The notes under the pieces: model-generated | What the model was told of the DNA's origin: nothing | The model's database searches: none | Seen by the model: only the letters and a program-made list of their open reading frames with translations | In this document: positions 59,659 through 64,000 of the stretch, in pieces | How positions within the stretch are numbered: the stretch's first letter is position 1 | How the letters are laid out: each line of letters opens with the position of its first letter | Made by a program: the position numbers and the translations under genes | Origin: Rhizobium sp. NZLR1 | GTDB taxonomy: Bacteria > Pseudomonadota > Alphaproteobacteria > Rhizobiales > Rhizobiaceae | Length of the DNA stretch: 64,000 bases | Assembly: GCF_017357385.1 (NCBI RefSeq) | Contig: NZ_CP071632.1 | Coordinates: 377,501 to 441,500 of the forward strand | Reading direction: 5' to 3'

Positions 59659-60525
59659 ATGGCGAAGGGACGGAACGGCGGTTCGCGGCGCAAGGATGGC
59701 GTATGGGACCCGCTGAAGAGCAGTTCGACCGACAGGCAGCGCGCCGAGGCCGTGCCGAAGACGCCGCAGACGATGTCGCCTGCCTACCGCCTTGCCTATG
59801 TCGACGAGGATTTCCTCTGCCGCGAGGAGCTGCGGCCGATCCGCCTGCAGCTGGAACTGATGAAGCCGGAAATGATGCTGACCGAACGCGGCATCAAGTC
59901 GACCGTCGTCATGTTCGGCGGCGCCCGCATTCCCGCCCCTGGGCAGAGCGCCTGGGCCGCCCGCAACGATGTCCAGCGCGTCAACCTGGAGGCGGCCTCG
60001 GTCTATTATGACGAGGCGCGCAAATTTGCCGGGCTTTGCTCGAAATATTCGGCGAGCTTCGATTTCCACGAATATGTCATCGTGACCGGCGGCGGCCCCG
60101 GCGTGATGGAAGCGGGCAATCGCGGCGCGGCCGACGAGGGCGCACCGTCGATTGGCCTCAATATCGTGCTGCCGCACGAGCAGGCGCCGAACGCCTATGT
60201 GACGCCGGAACTCAGCTTCAACTTCCACTATTTTGCCATCCGCAAGATGCATTTCATGGTGCGCGCCAAGGCGATCGCAGTGTTTCCCGGCGGCTTTGGA
60301 ACACTCGACGAATTCTTCGAATGCCTGACACTGATCCAGACCGGCCGCATGGAGCGTCTGCCGCTGATCCTCTTCGGCGAGACGTTCTGGAGGCGCATCA
60401 TTAATTTCGACGCATTGGCCGAATTCGGCACGATCGCGCCCGACGACGTCAAGCTGATCAGCTTCGTCGACACGGCTGAAGCCGCGTGGAAGATTGTCCA
60501 GGATTTCTACGAACACCGAGAATAA
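59659..60525 (+). CDS. LOG-family protein (nucleotide phosphoribohydrolase-like)
   Basis: The 288-residue protein has the LOG signature: GGGPGVMEAGNRGA (about residue 155) and PGGFGTLDEFFE (about residue 210), the PGGxGTxxE active-site motif of cytokinin-activating or nucleotide-cleaving enzymes. It has a basic N-terminal extension (RNGGSRRKDGVWDPL) and a 100-residue region before the core, so it is of the larger bacterial type. It probably hydrolyses nucleoside monophosphates; cytokinin production is not implied. ATG 59659 is chosen over a longer frame from 59569. Confidence 0.85.
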   Translation: MAKGRNGGSRRKDGVWDPLKSSSTDRQRAEAVPKTPQTMSPAYRLAYVDEDFLCREELRPIRLQLELMKPEMMLTERGIKSTVVMFGGARIPAPGQSAWAARNDVQRVNLEAASVYYDEARKFAGLCSKYSASFDFHEYVIVTGGGPGVMEAGNRGAADEGAPSIGLNIVLPHEQAPNAYVTPELSFNFHYFAIRKMHFMVRAKAIAVFPGGFGTLDEFFECLTLIQTGRMERLPLILFGETFWRRIINFDALAEFGTIAPDDVKLISFVDTAEAAWKIVQDFYEHRE

Positions 60526-60527
60526 CG

Positions 60528-60574
60528 CAATTCCGAGGCAAAGTGCAAAGCGGTTTTCCGTCCGGAATGCGTAG
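60528..60574. repeat. Rhizobial palindromic repeat (GCAATTCCG type)
   Basis: CGCAATTCCG and CGGAATGCG are near-inverted arms, with CAAAGTGCAAAGCGGTTTTC between them. The core is like the RIME-type repeats at 10718 and 50596 but the arms differ. It follows the LOG gene by three bases. Confidence 0.6.
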
Positions 60575-60589
60575 AACAAACAGTTAGAT

Positions 60590-60628
60590 CTCCGCTCTTT
60601 CCTCGCCGAACCAGGGGAAAGAGCGGAG
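60590..60628 (-). terminator. Hairpin downstream of the EF-hand gene
   Basis: CTCCGCTCTTTCC and GGAAAGAGCGGAG are perfect 13-bp arms with a 13-base loop, 18 bases past the stop of the EF-hand gene. The T tract is weak, so the terminator call is moderate. Confidence 0.5.
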
Positions 60629-60645
60629 CAATGGTGCGACAGGCC

Positions 60646-61281
60646 TTACAGAAGCGGCCGGTCCGGCATGTCGTCGATCGAGATGACGCCGTCCTTGTTG
60701 CGGTCCATCCGCGCAAACAGCTTGTCGAAGGCGGCGACGGCTTCCTGTTTGGAAATCTGGCCGTTCTGGTCGGTGTCGACCCGGTGCATCATCATCGAGG
60801 CGCGCATGAAGTTGCCGCCATGGCGCATCCAGTGATGTCCGTCACGGCCATCGTGCCCGCCGTGCCCGTCGCGGGGCGGCCGTGCCTGATCGTTATCCTC
60901 CGGTGTCGCGGCTGCGGTATCCGCATCCTTGGTTTCGCCGGCATCCTGCTTGCGCTGATCCTTCATCGCCTGCATCTGCGTCTTCTGGTATTCGCGGATT
61001 TCGCCCGGGGTCAGCGATCCGTCCTTGTTGGTGTCGATCGCAGCGAAAACCTTGTCGAGTCCGGTGGTGGCCTCCTCCTTGGTAACCTGCCCGTCCTTGT
61101 TTGCGTCGAATTGCTTGAGCATGCGGACATAGGTGATTTCGCGGAAGGCGGCAGGCCCTGGACCGTGCATGCCTGCCTGCTGACGCGGCCCGTCACCGGG
61201 TGCGGCATAGCCTGCCCCGGCGGCTGCGCCGAAGATGAGGGTGGAGGAAAGCGCTGCCAGTATCAGCTTGTTGCGGTACAT
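60646..61281 (-). CDS. Secreted EF-hand calcium-binding protein
   Basis: A 211-residue protein with an N-terminal signal peptide (LILAALSSTLIFGAAAGAGYAA) and four EF-hand loops: DANKDGQVTKEE, DTNKDGSLTPGE, DTDQNGQISKQE and DRNKDGVISIDD, in two pairs separated by an acidic, then His/Gly/Asp-rich linker (ARPPRDGHGGHDGRDGHH). The first pair starts near residue 60, the second near 165. It is probably periplasmic and binds Ca2+, maybe another metal via the His-rich linker. It is not the calsymin CasA pattern. Function unknown. Confidence 0.82.
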   Translation of the reverse strand: MYRNKLILAALSSTLIFGAAAGAGYAAPGDGPRQQAGMHGPGPAAFREITYVRMLKQFDANKDGQVTKEEATTGLDKVFAAIDTNKDGSLTPGEIREYQKTQMQAMKDQRKQDAGETKDADTAAATPEDNDQARPPRDGHGGHDGRDGHHWMRHGGNFMRASMMMHRVDTDQNGQISKQEAVAAFDKLFARMDRNKDGVISIDDMPDRPLL

Positions 61282-61411
61282 CGTATTTGCCTTTCGTGAG
61301 GTGTCCCCTCACGAAGAAAGCTATGGCAACAGGGCGGAAAGACCCAGTTAAACATCGGTAAGCTGAATGAAACTTTGGTAATGCCGTCGGTCGCCGTCAG
61401 CCCGGGCGAAA

Positions 61412-62125
61412 TCAGCCCGGACCGGTAATCCTGCCGAGAAACGCGGCGAGGTCGTCGGTGACGAAGTCGATATGATCCTCTTCGCCGCTGGTCTTTTCCC
61501 ACCATTCGACGACCGTTTCTTCGAGATTGCGCGGCACCAGCAGCACGGTCTGCATGCCGAGCGCCTTCGGCACGGTCAGATTGCGCGGCAGATCCTCGAA
61601 CATCGCTGCCTTGCTCGTTTCGACGCGCTTCAACGCCATGAATTTGTCGTAGGTCGCCTGCGCCGGCTTCGGCACGTAGTCGGCGGCGACGATATCGAAG
61701 ATGTCGTCGAAATGCTCGAGAATGCCGAGCGCTTCGGCCGTCATTTCCGCATGCTTGACGCTGCCATTGGTGAAGATGAACTTGCGCCCCGGCAGCGCCT
61801 TGATCGCCGCGCCGAGTTCAGGCTGCGGCGTCAGCGCCGTGTAGTCGATCGCATGCGCCTTTTCGAGGAAGTCGTTCGGGTCGATGCCGTGATGGATCAT
61901 CAATCCCTGCAGCGTCGTGCCATGCTCGAGGTAATATTGCTTCTGCAGCTTGCGCGCCTCTTCCCGCTCCATCTGTAAGAGCGCCGCGACATAAGCGGTC
62001 ATGTTCTTGTCGATCTGCGCGAAGAGATTGACATGATGCGGATAGAGCGTGTTGTCGAGGTCGAAGACCCAGTCTGTGACGTGCGCGAAGTCGGCTTTAT
62101 CAGGCGTGCGGTCGATCTTTGTCAT
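61412..62125 (-). CDS. HAD-family pyrimidine 5'-nucleotidase
   Basis: The 237 residues have the HAD motifs: VFDLDNTLYPH (motif I), FTNGSVKHAEM (II) and KPAQATYDKF (III) with FEDLPRNLTVPKALGMQTVL (IV). The short C1-cap places it in the SDT1/YjjG-like pyrimidine 5'-nucleotidase group, which dephosphorylates UMP/CMP or vitamin-like nucleotides. It converges with the EF-hand gene's direction, being upstream of it on the same strand after 131 bases. Confidence 0.85.
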   Translation of the reverse strand: MTKIDRTPDKADFAHVTDWVFDLDNTLYPHHVNLFAQIDKNMTAYVAALLQMEREEARKLQKQYYLEHGTTLQGLMIHHGIDPNDFLEKAHAIDYTALTPQPELGAAIKALPGRKFIFTNGSVKHAEMTAEALGILEHFDDIFDIVAADYVPKPAQATYDKFMALKRVETSKAAMFEDLPRNLTVPKALGMQTVLLVPRNLEETVVEWWEKTSGEEDHIDFVTDDLAAFLGRITGPG

Positions 62126-62228
62126 GGCGGACTTATGGCACGGGTACGGCCGCAAGGAAATCGACAAGAATAAAATAGACGCCCGATTTTCGGCGGACGT
62201 CGCAGGCTCGGGATGCTAGAAAACGGAC

Positions 62229-63302
62229 ATGTTTTTCGAACGGCCCGACGATGATACGCTCTATGATGACCTGATCGCGCGCTGCGCCGATTATGAGGGC
62301 CAGGCCTATGTCTGCGTCAAGACGACGGGCATCTTCTGTCGTCTGACCTGTCCGGCGCGTAAGCCGAAGCGGGAAAATACCCTGTTCTTCGAGACGATCG
62401 CCGCCTGCATGCATTCCGGCTTTCGCCCCTGCCGGCGCTGCCGGCCGCTGGAGCAGCCGGGCAGGGAGCCGATCGTCGACGTGTTGCTTGCCGCGCTCGA
62501 CAGCGAGCCGCAGGTTCGCTGGACCGAAGACGAGCTTGTGCGCCGCGGACATGATCCCTCGACGGTGCGGCGCGCCTTCAAGCGGGCGTTCGGCATGACC
62601 TTTCATGACATCGTCCGCTACCGCCGTCTCAGGCAAGCGGCCCGGCAACTGGCCGATGGCGCACGCGTCATCGATGCGCAGATCGACGCCGGATACGAGT
62701 CTCCGAGCGGCTTCCGCACGGCATTCCAGCGGCTCGTCGGCAAGGCGCCGGCGCTCTCGCAGAACCGCGAACTGCTTTTTGCCGACTGGTTCGACACGCC
62801 GCTCGGGCCGATGATCGCGGTTGCCGACCAGACACATCTGCATCTGCTCGAATTTCACGACCGCAAGGCGCTACTGAGCGAGCTCGAGGCACTGCAGAAG
62901 CGCGTCCGCTCCTCGGTCGCGATCGGCCGCACGCCGGCAATCGACCGGATCGAGACGGAGATCCGGGACTATTTCGAAGGGCGGCGCACGGTCTTCACGA
63001 CGCCATTGGCGCTCGGCGGCACGCCCTTCGAAAAACATGTCTGGGCAAAGCTCATGGATATCCCTGTCGGTCAGACCCGCGCCTATGGCGATCTTGCAAG
63101 GCAGATGGAAAGGCCGGAAGTCGTGCGTGCCGTCGGCCGCGCCAACGGCGCCAACCAGCTAGCCATCATCGTGCCCTGTCATCGCGTGCTCGGCGCGGAT
63201 GGATCGTTGACCGGCTATGGCGGCGGGCTCTGGCGCAAGCAATGGCTGCTGCGGCATGAAGAGAAGATCAGCACACAATCAAAGATGGAGGAGACAACAT
63301 GA
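62229..63302 (+). CDS. ada: Ada-type bifunctional DNA repair protein and regulator
   Basis: Ada repairs methyl phosphotriesters through its N-terminal cysteine and O6-methylguanine through its C-terminal one, and activates repair genes when methylated. The 357 residues have YVCVKTTGIFCRLTCPARKP (zinc/Cys38 domain), RPCRRC, an AraC-type helix-turn-helix (ARQLADGARVIDAQIDAGYES), then GRANGANQLAIIVPCHRVLG (PCHRV active site). The stop overlaps the start of the next gene by four bases. Confidence 0.92.
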   Translation: MFFERPDDDTLYDDLIARCADYEGQAYVCVKTTGIFCRLTCPARKPKRENTLFFETIAACMHSGFRPCRRCRPLEQPGREPIVDVLLAALDSEPQVRWTEDELVRRGHDPSTVRRAFKRAFGMTFHDIVRYRRLRQAARQLADGARVIDAQIDAGYESPSGFRTAFQRLVGKAPALSQNRELLFADWFDTPLGPMIAVADQTHLHLLEFHDRKALLSELEALQKRVRSSVAIGRTPAIDRIETEIRDYFEGRRTVFTTPLALGGTPFEKHVWAKLMDIPVGQTRAYGDLARQMERPEVVRAVGRANGANQLAIIVPCHRVLGADGSLTGYGGGLWRKQWLLRHEEKISTQSKMEETT

Positions 63303-64000
63303 ACCAGACTGAAAAGGCCAAGGCATTCGGCGCGCTGCACCGCAAGGGCAACCCGGTCATTCTTTACAACATCTGGGATGCCGGAACGGCCAAGGCGGTG
63401 ACGGAAGCCGGCGCCAAGGCGCTGGCGACCGGAAGCTGGTCGGTCGCCGCCGCTCAAGGCTATGGCGACGGCCAGAAGCTGCCGATGGAAGTGCTGCTTG
63501 AGACGGCACGCTCGATCGCCGCCGTCAACGAACTGCCGCTCTCGGTCGATTTCGAAGGCGCCTATTCGACGGACCCTTCAGGTGCCGCGGCCAATGTGGC
63601 GAAAGTGATCGAGGCCGGCGCCGTCGGCATCAATTTCGAGGATCAAAAGATCGGCGCGAGCGGCCTTCATCCGGTGGAGGCGCAGGCGGCCCGCATCCGC
63701 GCCATCCGGGAAATGGCCGAGGCGAGGGATATCGATTTCTTCATCAACGCCCGCACCGACCTGTTCCTTCAGGAAGGCGACGGCTCCAGGCATGCCGGTC
63801 TGGTCGACGAGGCAGTCGAGCGTGGCAAGGCCTATGCAGCGGCAGGCGCCAGCGGCTTCTTCGTGCCCGGCCTCATCGAACCAGCGCTGATCGAGAAGAT
63901 CTGCGCCGCCTCCAGCATGCCGGTCAATATCATGATGAAGCCGGGCGCGCCCGAACCGGCAGCGCTCGGAAAGCTCGGCGTCTCGCGCATCAGCTACGGC
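63299..64000 (+). CDS. PEP mutase/isocitrate lyase-family protein, 5' part
   Basis: Only the first 234 codons are present; the gene is cut at the right edge. It starts MNQTEKAKAFGALHRKG with VILYNIWDAGTAKAV, SVDFEGAYSTD and GINFEDQKIGASGLHP, which match the PEP mutase/ICL superfamily (oxaloacetate or 2-methylisocitrate-lyase-like carboxyvinyl family). Key metal ligand in DFEGAYSTD and the QK-pair in FEDQK are visible. Substrate is unknown. The start ATG overlaps the ada stop as ATGA, so it is translated with it. Confidence 0.8.
   Translation, partial: MNQTEKAKAFGALHRKGNPVILYNIWDAGTAKAVTEAGAKALATGSWSVAAAQGYGDGQKLPMEVLLETARSIAAVNELPLSVDFEGAYSTDPSGAAANVAKVIEAGAVGINFEDQKIGASGLHPVEAQAARIRAIREMAEARDIDFFINARTDLFLQEGDGSRHAGLVDEAVERGKAYAAAGASGFFVPGLIEPALIEKICAASSMPVNIMMKPGAPEPAALGKLGVSRISYG

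Overview
The window is chromosomal DNA from a fast-growing alphaproteobacterial rhizobium, most likely Rhizobium of the leguminosarum/etli group. The evidence is the high-GC gene-dense sequence, the set of genes (phrR-like regulator, olsA and olsB for ornithine lipids, NADP malic enzyme tme, lptB-rpoN-hpf-ptsN, a ROSE-type RNA thermometer) and several families of rhizobial intergenic palindromes. Nearly everything is core housekeeping. No tRNA, rRNA, CRISPR array or prophage was seen by eye.

Layout. 1-2.2 kb (minus): hemW (cut by the window edge), rdgB, a glyoxalase-fold protein and rph. 2.3-6.2 kb: stress genes hrcA and grpE, a nucleoside hydrolase, then a small heat-shock protein behind a sigma32-type promoter and a ROSE-like thermometer, followed by DUF1150. 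6.3-20.5 kb (minus): trmB-metK, a phrR-like regulator, lnt, a CorC/TlyC protein, ybeY, phoH, miaB, olsA, a Fur/Mur regulator, rimI-tsaB, an Nfu-type scaffold, a universal stress protein, trpS and a second glyoxalase-fold protein. 20.7-22.5 kb: a small secreted M15-type peptidase and an IS110-family element that has split a palindromic repeat. 22.5-32.8 kb: murJ, glnD, a small unknown protein and mutS (minus), then tme (plus). 33-40 kb: a decayed L,D-transpeptidase, olsB, a hybrid histidine kinase, lspA, two RNA methyltransferases and a frameshifted NUDIX gene. 40-49.5 kb: a CoxG-like protein, a GNAT, a LapA-domain protein, ihfB and sppA, then lptC-lptA-lptB-rpoN, an EamA transporter, hpf and ptsN. 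49.6-64 kb: ribokinase, rmuC, a globin-coupled chemoreceptor, def-[FitAB-like toxin-antitoxin]-fmt-truA, dapE-dapD, a LOG-family protein, an EF-hand protein, a HAD phosphatase, an Ada-type repair protein and the start of a PEP-mutase/isocitrate-lyase-family gene.

How genes work together. HrcA, GrpE and the small Hsp form a heat-response set; two matching sigma32-type promoters and an RNA thermometer are readable. YbeY, MiaB, TrmB, TsaB, RimI, Def, Fmt, TruA and the TrmH/RlmI-like enzymes serve translation and RNA maturation. Lnt, LspA, LptC/A/B, MurJ, OlsA and OlsB build the envelope. GlnD, RpoN and PtsN belong to nitrogen and PTS-Ntr control.

The accessory or disturbed points are the most interesting: the IS110 element whose boundaries can be read from an intact copy of its target repeat, with a likely bridge RNA; the toxin-antitoxin pair with a perfect operator palindrome inside the def-fmt operon; and single-base frame breaks in phoH, a NUDIX gene and an L,D-transpeptidase, which are either real decay or sequence errors.
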